Below, piece after piece: positions 1-5,870 of a stretch of DNA of 11,174 nt. Made by a program: the position numbers and the translations under genes. The stretch comes from an uncultured Oscillospiraceae bacterium (GTDB taxonomy: Bacteria; Bacillota; Clostridia; Oscillospirales; Ruminococcaceae). How positions within the stretch are numbered: the stretch's first letter is position 1; each line of letters opens with the position of its first letter. The DNA lies in contig CAJTSZ010000075.1 of the NCBI GenBank assembly GCA_910578755.1, positions 1-11,174 on the forward strand. The letters are read 5' to 3'. A model generated the notes under the pieces. The model saw only the letters and a program-made list of their open reading frames with translations. It was not told the origin of the DNA and did not search any database.

Positions 1-2
1 GG

Positions 3-115
3 CAATACCCGCTGATGGGCTTGTAAATTTGCAAACGTTTTCTTGTGGGCTGGGGGTATTGGTTACCTCCAAAAAAGCGGGAAAAGAGAACCCCGTGGTT
101 GCACCGGAGGGTTCT
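3..115. other. Intergenic stretch downstream of mgsA with weak inverted repeats
   Basis: I see no credible gene between the window edge and the mgsA terminator. Two inverted repeats are visible. CAATACCC (3-10) is complementary to GGGTATTG (54-61), with a long loop. AGAACCC (87-93) is complementary to GGGTTCT (109-115), with a 15-nt loop. Neither is followed by a T-tract that would make it a clear terminator. Their role is unknown; they fit the general richness of this chromosome in intergenic palindromes. Confidence 0.35.
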
Positions 116-121
116 AATTAC

Positions 122-165
122 AAAAAAACTGCCTGTTCAGCGGATAGTTCCGCTGAACAGGCAGT
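122..165 (-). terminator. Rho-independent terminator of mgsA
   Basis: Positions 128-144 and 149-165 form a perfect 17-bp stem closed by a 4-nt loop (145-148). Read on the minus strand the stem is followed directly by seven T residues (128-122, the first T also being the last stem base). It begins 13 bp after the mgsA stop codon. This is a textbook intrinsic terminator and probably ends the minD-mgsA transcript. Confidence 0.93.
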
Positions 166-178
166 AAGCTGTGCTGGG

Positions 179-583
179 TTACCGTTTTGGGTTTACAATA
201 TTCCGCCAATCCAGGTCGCCCCGTTCCAAGGCGTGGATTAGGGCTTCGCCTGTAGCAATGTTGGTAGCCACTGGAATGTTATGAACATCGCAAAGGCGCA
301 GCAGGTTCATTTCGTTTGGCTCGTGGGGTTTTACTGTAATGGGATCGCGGAAAAACAGGAGGAGGTCTATTTCATTGCAGGCAATGCGGGCGGAAATTTG
401 TTGGTCCCCGCCTTGGTTTCCTCCTAAAAAGCGAAATACATTAAGCCCTGTGGCCTCCGCAACCAGCTTGCCCGTAGCACCGGTGGCACAGATGCTGTGA
501 TGGCTTAACACGCCACAGTACGCAATACAGAACTGAACCATCAGTTCTTTTTTGGAATCATGGGCAATTAACGCGATGTTCAT
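179..583 (-). CDS. mgsA: Methylglyoxal synthase
   Basis: The 134-aa product converts dihydroxyacetone phosphate to methylglyoxal and phosphate in the cytosol, a bypass of lower glycolysis used when phosphate is short or sugar phosphates build up. Family marks seen: IALIAHD at the N-terminus (H8, D9), the phosphate-loop-like ATGATG (33-38), GGDQQ (58-62) with the catalytic Asp at D60, FFRDP with D80, and PHEPN with H87. Length matches the Bacillus enzyme. Compared with the E. coli enzyme as I recall it, the Asp at position 101 is Asn here (N90), Thr47 is Ala (A36), and the usual SGPLGGD reads GGNQGGD; these may mark a clostridial subfamily. The ATG at 583 has an AAAGGAATG ribosome site at good spacing. 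It lies 106 bp after minD with no terminator between, so co-transcription is likely. It ends at a strong terminator. Confidence 0.95.
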   Translation of the reverse strand: MNIALIAHDSKKELMVQFCIAYCGVLSHHSICATGATGKLVAEATGLNVFRFLGGNQGGDQQISARIACNEIDLLLFFRDPITVKPHEPNEMNLLRLCDVHNIPVATNIATGEALIHALERGDLDWRNIVNPKR

Positions 584-689
584 GGTATCATTCCTTTCCG
601 TTCTATAACAAAAGGCTTTGCATTTATGTAAATTTCAAGTGTTTTCAAGGTAAGTGAACAAAAAACCGAAACTGGTATGCAATTAAGAT

Positions 690-1424
690 TTATCCGCCTA
701 CACGCAGAGGGAGCCATTTCCCTTTTAAACGGCGGGCAATGTTGCTGAACACCTCGTTGGAAATTGCCGCTTCACAGGGCCTGCCGCTGTTGATACATTC
801 GCTCATAACAGAATCATCGGGGACAATGCCAATAAGCTGCAGGCCCACCAGGTCGATTACTGCGTCCAAATCCGGCAGGGATTGGGTGGGGATAAAGCGC
901 TTGGGCAGCTTATTGATAATAAGACGGCTGTTGCCAAGGCCGTGGCTCACCAAAATATCCGTTGCTTTTCCCCCGTCTTTAACAGAAATAAGGTCCGGGG
1001 TAACTACCACAAGGCCCATTTGGGCCGCCTTACAGGCGGCTGTAAGGGTTTGGTTAAACCCGGCGGGGCAATCCACCAAAAGGTAGTCGTAATAACTGGC
1101 CAACCCGCTAATTAGGCTTTCCAGCTTTTCGGGCGAGGGAATAAAGGAGGGGCTGTTTGCCGCCGGCAGCAGCCACAGTTCAGGGTGATGGGGGCTTTCT
1201 AAAATGGCCTTGATGGGTTCACAGCGTCCGGTAAGCACATCCCCAAGGTCGTAGACCACTTTTTGGTCCAGGCCGTTCATAATGTCCAGGTTGCGCAAAC
1301 CACAGTCCGATTCCAGCATAAGGACCTTGTTGCCCTGCCGCACTAAAGCAGCGCCCAGCATTGTGCATATTGTAGATTTACCTACCCCGCCCTTGCCGGA
1401 GGTAATAAGAATAACTTGCCCCAT
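690..1424 (-). CDS. minD: Septum site-determining ATPase MinD
   Basis: This 244-aa deviant-Walker ATPase of the MinD/ParA family places the division septum by membrane-bound ATP cycling, normally as activator of the inhibitor MinC. The N-terminus carries the deviant Walker A motif SGKGGVGKS (9-17; signature Lys11, catalytic Lys16). A switch-I-like SDCGLRNLD (39-47), Walker B LLVDCPAG (115-122) and the VPDD segment (201-204) typical of MinD follow. The end, FSNIARRLKGKWLPLRV, is basic and hydrophobic and could be the amphipathic membrane-targeting helix. I chose ATG 1424 because AAAGGAG precedes it and the motif then sits at residue 9; an upstream in-frame ATG at 1466 lacks support. No minC or minE flanks it. 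Its leader holds a consensus promoter followed by an intrinsic terminator. Some switch residues differ from textbook MinD, so a MinD-like paralogue is possible. Confidence 0.9.
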   Translation of the reverse strand: MGQVILITSGKGGVGKSTICTMLGAALVRQGNKVLMLESDCGLRNLDIMNGLDQKVVYDLGDVLTGRCEPIKAILESPHHPELWLLPAANSPSFIPSPEKLESLISGLASYYDYLLVDCPAGFNQTLTAACKAAQMGLVVVTPDLISVKDGGKATDILVSHGLGNSRLIINKLPKRFIPTQSLPDLDAVIDLVGLQLIGIVPDDSVMSECINSGRPCEAAISNEVFSNIARRLKGKWLPLRVGG

Positions 1425-1471
1425 TGGCCTGCTCCTTTGCCGTTTAAAGTTACCTGGCAAAACCATTGCTG

Positions 1472-1497
1472 AAAAATCCCGCCGTTTGTAGGCGGGA
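1472..1497 (-). terminator. Intrinsic terminator inside the minD leader (possible attenuator)
   Basis: On the minus strand TCCCGCC (1497-1491) pairs perfectly with GGCGGGA (1483-1477) around a 7-nt loop, and five T residues follow at once (1476-1472). It lies about 65-90 nt after the start site predicted from the promoter at 1569-1597 and about 50 bp before the minD start codon. It could end the mrdA transcript, but its place between a good promoter and the minD ribosome site suggests an attenuator or the end of a short leader RNA. Confidence 0.75.
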
Positions 1498-1568
1498 ATT
1501 TATCAAAACATTGTCTTTGATTATTTTGTAAAACAGTGTGTTGAAAAAACTCAAAACTACACAGTTGC

Positions 1569-1597
1569 ATTATATCATAGTTGGTTCTTTTTGTAAA
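1569..1597 (-). promoter_or_regulatory. Sigma-A type promoter for minD
   Basis: On the minus strand TTTACA (1597-1592) is separated by exactly 17 bp from TATAAT (1574-1569). The -10 is perfect and the -35 has one mismatch to TTGACA. The start site should be near 1562, giving a leader of about 138 nt before the minD ATG. The gene therefore need not depend on readthrough from mrdA. Confidence 0.8.
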
Positions 1598-1599
1598 GT

Positions 1600-1624
1600 A
1601 AGCGGTGAAAAAAGCCGCTTTTTT
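1600..1624 (+). terminator. Weak hairpin with T-run between mrdA and minD
   Basis: AAGCGG (1600-1605) pairs with CCGCTT (1615-1620), followed by T residues to 1624 on the plus strand. An overlapping short AT-rich palindrome (AAAAAAGC/GCTTTTTT) could also act on the minus strand after mrdA. The stem is short and no plus-strand gene needs it, so this is a low-confidence call. Confidence 0.3.
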
Positions 1625-1689
1625 GTTGCAATTTGACCAAAAAACATCCTTAAACTTTAGACATACAACCGTTTAGACAAGCAGGACAG

Positions 1690-3753
1690 CTACGGCAAAA
1701 GCTGCCCCTGGGCCGGTGAGGTTTCCGGCGCTTTTGCAGTAAAGCCAAAGTATTCGTCCAAAATGGCTTTTGCCACAGGGGCGCATTTTTGGCCGCTGTA
1801 GCCGTCCTCTATAACTACAGCTAGGGCAATTTCCGGGTTCTGGGCTGGGGCATAGGCAATAAAGGTTGCGTTGAGCTTTTCGGCAGAGGCTTCCGGGGTA
1901 CCTGTTTTGGAGGCAACCTGAATGGGGTAGCTGCCCAGGTAGTAACGGGAGGAACCACGCACGGGGTCGTGGGAGGACAGCACCATACCTTCCCGGATGG
2001 TTTCAAAATGCTCCTTGTCCACATCCATAATGTACGCCACCTCCGGCTCTATTTCCTCAATAGTTTCGTCCAGGTTGTAGCTTTCTATGGATTTTACCAA
2101 ATGGGGTTTCATCCGCACACCATTGTTGCCTAATGTGGCCGCGTAAACTGCCAACTGAAGAGGGGTAAACTTGTTATCCAACTGGCCAATGGCCGCCTGC
2201 AGAACGTTACCCTCCTGCCATTTTTCCGGGTTGGAGTTATTTTTACGCAGTTCTTCAAAAACCTCCGGGGTGGAAACCCGGCCGGTGGATTCTTCAATTT
2301 CTATACCGGTTTCTACGCCCAGGCCCAGCTGGCGGGCATATTCTGTAAAGGTGTCAATGCCTATCCGGTAGCCTACATCGTAAAAGAAAATATTGCAGGA
2401 TACCATTAACGCCTGCATTACATTATATTCCCCGTGGTAACCCATGCACTGGGGCTGGTAACCGGTAAACCGGGTATAAATGTGGGTGCAGTTTACCGTA
2501 TCCTCCGCAGTAATTTCCCCTGTGCTTAAGCCCGCCAAGCCAACCACCGGCTTAAAGATAGAACCTGGCACATAGGTGCCTAGGGCAGCCCGGTTGTACA
2601 GGGGCTTTAGGGGGTCGTTAACCAGGGTGCTGTAGTCGGAATAATAATTTTCCAGGTTATAGGTGGGGTAGTTTGCCATGGCCAGCACTTCCCCGGTTTT
2701 TACTTTAATGACAACGGCGCTGCCGGAGTTGGCCTTGCCTCCTTCATCCTCAGGGAGGGTTTGCTGCATCAGCTTAATCTGATCCTCCAAAGCCAAAAGG
2801 GCTACGCGCTGCAGGTCCTTATCCAAGGTGGTGATAACCGTATTGCCGGGAATGGCAGGTTCCGCCTCCACAGAGGAAATTACGTTGCCCTTGGCGTCTG
2901 TTGTAATTTCCCGGACGCCGCGGCTGCCTTTTAAGTAGGGTTCCATGGCTTTTTCCAGGCCGCTTTTGCCTATTTTATCGTTATACTGGTATTTGCTTTT
3001 ATCCAGCTGCTGGTACTCCTCCTCATTGATTAGGCCGGTAATGCCAACAACGTGGGAGGCCAGGTCCCCGTCCACATAGTGGCGGGTGGTGGACTGGGCA
3101 ATTTCAATGCCTGGGAGGGCAAAGCTGTATTCCTTTATTTTCATCACCAGTTCAATGGGGATATCCACAGCAAAAGTATAGGGGTTTTGGCTGTTGGCGC
3201 CAGTGCGCTCCATTTCGTACCGGACACCGGCAATTTTGCGGGCCAGGGCCAGGTCCATTGTTTTTTCCAGGCCGTATTTTTCCAGGATGTTTTCCATAGT
3301 AACCTGGGCTGTAGTATCCGCCGTTAGGTTGCCTGCGGATTTTTTGAGCTGTTTAATACGGTTTTCGTACTCCGGGCCTTCCAAAAAGGTGAAGGGGGAT
3401 TCCCAGCTTACAGGCATATTGTCAATCCACTGCTGGCCGGCGGATTCCATCATGGTAATCATTTTTTGTATTACCGCGTTGCGGTCCTCCATGGGAAGGT
3501 AAGCTACGTTAATAATAACGTCGTACCCAACCTGGTTTACAGCAAAAGGGCGGCCATAGCGGTCCAAAATTTCACCCCGGACAGGCTGCACCCGCTGACG
3601 GCTGGTAATGCCCTGCTGCACCCGGGTTTTGTATTCTTCCCCATGAACCACCTGGTAGCTCATAAGGCGCAGGCTAAAACTTGTAAAAATAAGTCCTACC
3701 AACACGCCTGCAATAGCCAGGCGCAAGGCAGGGCTGTCAAACTTTTTATTCAT
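1690..3753 (-). CDS. mrdA: Penicillin-binding protein 2 (elongasome transpeptidase)
   Basis: This 687-aa class B penicillin-binding protein crosslinks peptidoglycan during lateral wall growth, working with MreBCD and a RodA glycosyltransferase. One N-terminal membrane helix spans about residues 11-30. The dimerisation domain carries RGEILDRYGRPFAVN (59-73). The transpeptidase domain shows SIFK (catalytic Ser398, Lys401), SCN (452-454) and KTGT (616-619) in order, so the active site is intact. ATG 3753 is chosen because AAAGGAGGGG precedes it and the membrane anchor follows directly; an in-frame ATG at 3870 would add 39 residues read from hairpin-rich spacer and is unlikely. It lies 171 bp after mreD; that spacer has hairpins but no promoter I can recognise, so mrdA is probably read from the mreC promoter. 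Length is normal for the family. Confidence 0.95.
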   Translation of the reverse strand: MNKKFDSPALRLAIAGVLVGLIFTSFSLRLMSYQVVHGEEYKTRVQQGITSRQRVQPVRGEILDRYGRPFAVNQVGYDVIINVAYLPMEDRNAVIQKMITMMESAGQQWIDNMPVSWESPFTFLEGPEYENRIKQLKKSAGNLTADTTAQVTMENILEKYGLEKTMDLALARKIAGVRYEMERTGANSQNPYTFAVDIPIELVMKIKEYSFALPGIEIAQSTTRHYVDGDLASHVVGITGLINEEEYQQLDKSKYQYNDKIGKSGLEKAMEPYLKGSRGVREITTDAKGNVISSVEAEPAIPGNTVITTLDKDLQRVALLALEDQIKLMQQTLPEDEGGKANSGSAVVIKVKTGEVLAMANYPTYNLENYYSDYSTLVNDPLKPLYNRAALGTYVPGSIFKPVVGLAGLSTGEITAEDTVNCTHIYTRFTGYQPQCMGYHGEYNVMQALMVSCNIFFYDVGYRIGIDTFTEYARQLGLGVETGIEIEESTGRVSTPEVFEELRKNNSNPEKWQEGNVLQAAIGQLDNKFTPLQLAVYAATLGNNGVRMKPHLVKSIESYNLDETIEEIEPEVAYIMDVDKEHFETIREGMVLSSHDPVRGSSRYYLGSYPIQVASKTGTPEASAEKLNATFIAYAPAQNPEIALAVVIEDGYSGQKCAPVAKAILDEYFGFTAKAPETSPAQGQLLP

Positions 3754-3810
3754 TGTATATCCCCTCCTTTTATGGGCTTTGCCTATGGCCTGCCCAGCCG
3801 GGGCCTCTTT

Positions 3811-3830
3811 TTTGGGGGAATACCCCCAAA
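3811..3830. repeat. Perfect 8-bp hairpin between mreD and mrdA
   Basis: TTTGGGGG (3811-3818) and CCCCCAAA (3823-3830) pair around the loop AATA. No T-tract follows on either strand, so it does not look like a terminator. It lies in the untranslated spacer upstream of the mrdA ribosome site, next to another imperfect stem ATGGGC-TTT-GCCTAT (3772-3786), and may influence mRNA stability or the relative output of mreD and mrdA. Confidence 0.5.
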
Positions 3831-3877
3831 CCCAGCCATATTTCTTTTGAAAGTGTACGGCCACTTCCAAGCCTGTG

Positions 3878-3930
3878 CCATAAGCCCCAAAACTTACAAC
3901 GGTACGCCGCTGTAAGTTTTGAGCCTATGG
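3878..3930. repeat. 53-bp near-perfect palindrome overlapping the end of mreD
   Basis: The arms CCATA...AAAACTTACA (3878-3898) and TGTAAGTTTT...TATGG (3911-3930) pair with only small interruptions, and CGG-TACG-CCG closes the tip. The mreD stop codon (3925-3927) lies inside the right arm. The 35 bases at 3892-3926 recur at 5751-5785 with five transitions, so this is one copy of a dispersed palindromic element. Confidence 0.75.
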
Positions 3931-4449
3931 GTCCAGCCGGTGTTTGTACCAGCCATACAGCTTTTGCACACCCCAAAAGAACAGGGGTGTTACAGCCAAA
4001 GTATAAAGCACTGTAGGCAGCATACCCTTTACAAGAACCAGCGACGCATTGGGATACCCCCACATAAGGTAATAAAAAAAGTATTCAAACAGTTGGCGGG
4101 CCAGGGCCAGGGCCCCTGTAAAAAGCAGGCTGTTGATTAACGAGGGCTGCATATAATAAATAACCAGCAGCCCCACAGCCACACAGGCCACCATAAAAAT
4201 AAGGCTGTTTACACCAAAAATAAGGCTGCTGCCGCAGTCGCACAAAAGGCCGGCGGCAACGCCCAGCAAACCGCCCACCAGCTCCCCTTCCAGCATGGCT
4301 ATACATACAATAAAGGGCAGCACCAGCACCGGCTTAATTTGGCCTATGGCAAACAAACCCGGCGTGTTTTGCAGCAAGTACAAAACAAGGAGGATAAAGC
4401 CGTATAAGCTATATTTTTGTATGAGTATTTTTGTTCTGCGGTTCACCAA
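3925..4449 (-). CDS. mreD: Rod shape-determining membrane protein MreD
   Basis: This integral membrane protein of about 173-174 aa bridges MreC and the wall-synthesis machinery in the elongasome. The chain is almost entirely hydrophobic, with five or six predicted membrane segments (near residues 14-28, 38-53, 58-72, 80-98, 105-125 and 140-162). The small-residue segment EGELVGGLLGVAAGLLCD (54-71) is typical of MreD. The start is uncertain: TTG (4449-4447) and GTG (4446-4444) are adjacent codons, both about 6-7 nt after AAAAGGGG, and I slightly favour GTG. It follows mreC by 38 bp and precedes mrdA, the usual mreCD-mrdA order. Identity rests on hydrophobicity, length and synteny more than on catalytic motifs. 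The last codon and stop lie in a dispersed palindrome. Confidence 0.9.
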   Translation of the reverse strand: MVNRRTKILIQKYSLYGFILLVLYLLQNTPGLFAIGQIKPVLVLPFIVCIAMLEGELVGGLLGVAAGLLCDCGSSLIFGVNSLIFMVACVAVGLLVIYYMQPSLINSLLFTGALALARQLFEYFFYYLMWGYPNASLVLVKGMLPTVLYTLAVTPLFFWGVQKLYGWYKHRLDP

Positions 4450-4462
4450 AAAACCCCTTTTT

Positions 4463-4482
4463 CCCTGCCAGCACTGGCAGGG
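4463..4482 (-). repeat. Hairpin in the mreC-mreD spacer
   Basis: CCCTGCCA (4463-4470) and TGGCAGGG (4475-4482) form a perfect 8-bp stem with a 4-nt loop. It lies between the mreC stop and the mreD ribosome site. On the minus strand it is followed by GAAAAAGGGG and not by T residues, so it is not a terminator. It may stabilise upstream mRNA or tune mreD translation. Confidence 0.55.
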
Positions 4483-4487
4483 TTTGT

Positions 4488-5417
4488 TTATTCCCCGGAG
4501 GAGGCTGCTTGGTCTTCCTCTTCCCCGGTTTCGCTGTTTTTGTCTTCCTGCTCTGGGGCCGCAACAGCAGGCTGCATATCCTCCAGGGAGCTGCCCTGGC
4601 CGCGGAAGGAGGTGATTACCAAAACGTCCTTAACATTTTGAATATCCGCCGCTGGGCGGATTTCCCCATAGAAGGATTTGCCGTGGCTTTCGCTTCCGAT
4701 ATTGGTAATTTTACCAATAATTAAATCCTTTGGGAAAAGGCCTGTGCTGCCAGCGGTGAGGATAATATCATCCCTGGCGGAGCTGCTTGCCCGGTCCACC
4801 AGTTCCATTTTACATAAGCCTTCCTGGGCGGCGGCAATATCCCCTGAAACTGTGCCCATATCCCGGGTGCGGACATTATAGCACCCTACGTTGACGGAAG
4901 GATCCAAAATAGTGGTAACTTTGGAAAAGGTAAGGCCCACTTCGGAAACGCGGCCCACCAGCCCGTCGGCCGTAATAACAGGATCCAGGGGCTCCACCCC
5001 GTCCAGGGAGCCTTTATCTATAGTAAAGGCATAAAAGCGGCTGTTGGGTTCCCGGCCAACTACGGCGGCGGCCACATACTGGTGGTCGGGGTTTTCCTCT
5101 TTTACCTCCAAAAATTCCTTTAGGCTTTCGTTTTCGTTGCGGTATTTTTCCAGTTCCACCTGGTTTTCATTGAGGCGGCGGATTTCCTCCCTTAAATTCT
5201 CGTTTTCCTCATATACTTCGTCCACATGGAGGTAACGGTCAAAGATGCCGCTAATGGAAGCGGTGACCTTTTGTATGGGGGTTGTAACAAGCCCCAAGGC
5301 GTTATTAAACAGGGTAGACGCCCCTTGGGTCATGGTAGCCCGCAAAAGCAGGGCAAAAAGCACAATGCCAATGGCTAAAAAAAGCTTGAATACTTTACTG
5401 TGGAAAAATTCTTTCAT
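4488..5417 (-). CDS. mreC: Rod shape-determining protein MreC
   Basis: The 309-aa bitopic protein organises PBP2 and other elongasome parts outside the membrane. A short basic N-terminus leads into one membrane helix (about 10-27). A coiled coil of charged heptads follows (about 65-107, including EENENLREEIRRLNENQ), then the beta-rich MreC domain with DGLVGRVSEVG (150-160). The acidic, Glu/Gln-rich tail (about 280-309) looks disordered. Length is normal. ATG 5417 has GGGAAAGG upstream at about 8 nt. The gene has its own promoter about 125 bp upstream and is separated from mreB by a terminator, so mreC-mreD-mrdA may be a distinct transcript from mreB. Confidence 0.95.
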   Translation of the reverse strand: MKEFFHSKVFKLFLAIGIVLFALLLRATMTQGASTLFNNALGLVTTPIQKVTASISGIFDRYLHVDEVYEENENLREEIRRLNENQVELEKYRNENESLKEFLEVKEENPDHQYVAAAVVGREPNSRFYAFTIDKGSLDGVEPLDPVITADGLVGRVSEVGLTFSKVTTILDPSVNVGCYNVRTRDMGTVSGDIAAAQEGLCKMELVDRASSSARDDIILTAGSTGLFPKDLIIGKITNIGSESHGKSFYGEIRPAADIQNVKDVLVITSFRGQGSSLEDMQPAVAAPEQEDKNSETGEEEDQAASSGE

Positions 5418-5432
5418 CGCTGCGCCTTTCCC

Positions 5433-5455
5433 TTACCGCGGCGGTTTCGCGGCAA
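5433..5455 (-). promoter_or_regulatory. Hairpin just upstream of the mreC ribosome site
   Basis: In the minus-strand RNA UUGCCGCG (5455-5448) pairs with CGCGGUAA (5440-5433) including one G-U pair, around a 7-nt loop. It ends immediately before the GGGAAAGG ribosome site of mreC. It may modulate translation start or protect the 5' end; function is inferred only from position. Confidence 0.45.
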
Positions 5456-5540
5456 TTTACTAAAACAATATCAATTTATAGAAACAGGCACTGCCTGCTG
5501 TTTATTCTTTTCATTAAAATGCCCAGGGGGCAACACGTTT

Positions 5541-5569
5541 ATTGTACACGAAAAACCGCTATTTCTCAA
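5541..5569 (-). promoter_or_regulatory. Sigma-A type promoter for mreC-mreD-mrdA
   Basis: On the minus strand TTGAGA (5569-5564) and TACAAT (5546-5541) are spaced by exactly 17 bp. Each hexamer has one mismatch to consensus or close to it. The predicted start is near 5534, giving a leader of about 115 nt. Together with the terminator behind mreB this supports separate transcription of mreC and the genes after it. Confidence 0.72.
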
Positions 5570-5656
5570 CCGGGTTTTTACGGTTAAATTGTGTATAAAT
5601 CATGAACAAGGCTGTGCTGCTGGGCCTTTGTGGGGCACTCCGCCCCCAGACCCCAG

Positions 5657-5785
5657 GCCCTATTCCTTTGGCACCAAAAGAATAGGGCGGGCCGCGGAGG
5701 CCCCTAAAAAGAGAACAAATTTTACAAGTTTGGCAAAGCCAAACTTGCTAACCTGCAACGGTACACCGTTGTAAGTTTTGGGCCT
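5657..5785. repeat. Cluster of palindromes between mreB and mreC
   Basis: Three stems follow one another. GCCCTATTC/GAATAGGGC (5657-5665, 5680-5688) has an inner TTTG/CAAA continuation. CAAGTTTGGC-AAA-GCCAAACTTG (5725-5747) is a perfect 10-bp stem. CAACGG-TACA-CCGTTG (5756-5771) is a 6-bp stem. GCGGAGGCCC (5694-5703) is also nearly complementary to GGGCCTCTGC (5780-5789), which could close the last two into one larger fold. Bases 5751-5785 are a second copy of the sequence at 3892-3926. Confidence 0.7.
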
Positions 5786-5794
5786 CTGCAAAAT

Positions 5795-5851
5795 AAATTT
5801 TAAAAAGTAAATCCCCGGAGGGGGCCGTATTTGGCTAAACCATCCGGGGAT
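5795..5851 (-). terminator. Probable terminator after mreB
   Basis: ATCCCCGGA (5811-5819) pairs perfectly with TCCGGGGAT (5843-5851). The 23-nt loop can itself form a short GCC/GGC stem. On the minus strand the stem is followed by TTACTTTTTAAAATTTATTTT, a T-rich but not uniform tract. It begins 20 bp after the mreB stop codon. The large loop and imperfect tract make it good but not certain. Confidence 0.7.
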
Positions 5852-5870
5852 ATGCTGCTATATTATAATT

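Larger units (their letters stand above)
5418..5870. other. 453-bp mreB-mreC intergenic region rich in hairpins
   Basis: No gene is credible here on either strand. From the mreB side it holds the mreB terminator (5811-5851), a dispersed palindromic element (about 5657-5790), the mreC promoter (5541-5569) and a leader hairpin (5433-5455). mreB and mreC are usually close together, so the size and content of this gap suggest insertion of repeat material. Confidence 0.7.

Noticed and set aside
29..241. 70-codon plus-strand ORF at the left edge
   Set aside because: It runs through the mgsA terminator stem and into the antisense of mgsA, and has no ribosome site or family features.
584..660. Separate promoter for mgsA
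   Set aside because: TTTACA can be paired with TTATAG at 18 bp, but the -10 is poor; co-transcription with minD explains the gene adequately.
661..689. Terminator between minD and mgsA
   Set aside because: The T-run on the minus strand (GGTTTTTTG) is preceded by only a 3-bp ACC/GGT stem, too weak to call.
1382..1570. Small ORF of 62 codons in the minD leader, starting in the -10 box
   Set aside because: Its ATG overlaps TATAAT, so it would not be in the transcript, and it runs through the terminator into minD in another frame with no family resemblance.
3754..3870. N-terminal extension of PBP2 by 39 residues
   Set aside because: The frame is open, but it crosses hairpin-rich spacer. The AAAGGAGGGG ribosome site and the membrane anchor both favour ATG 3753.
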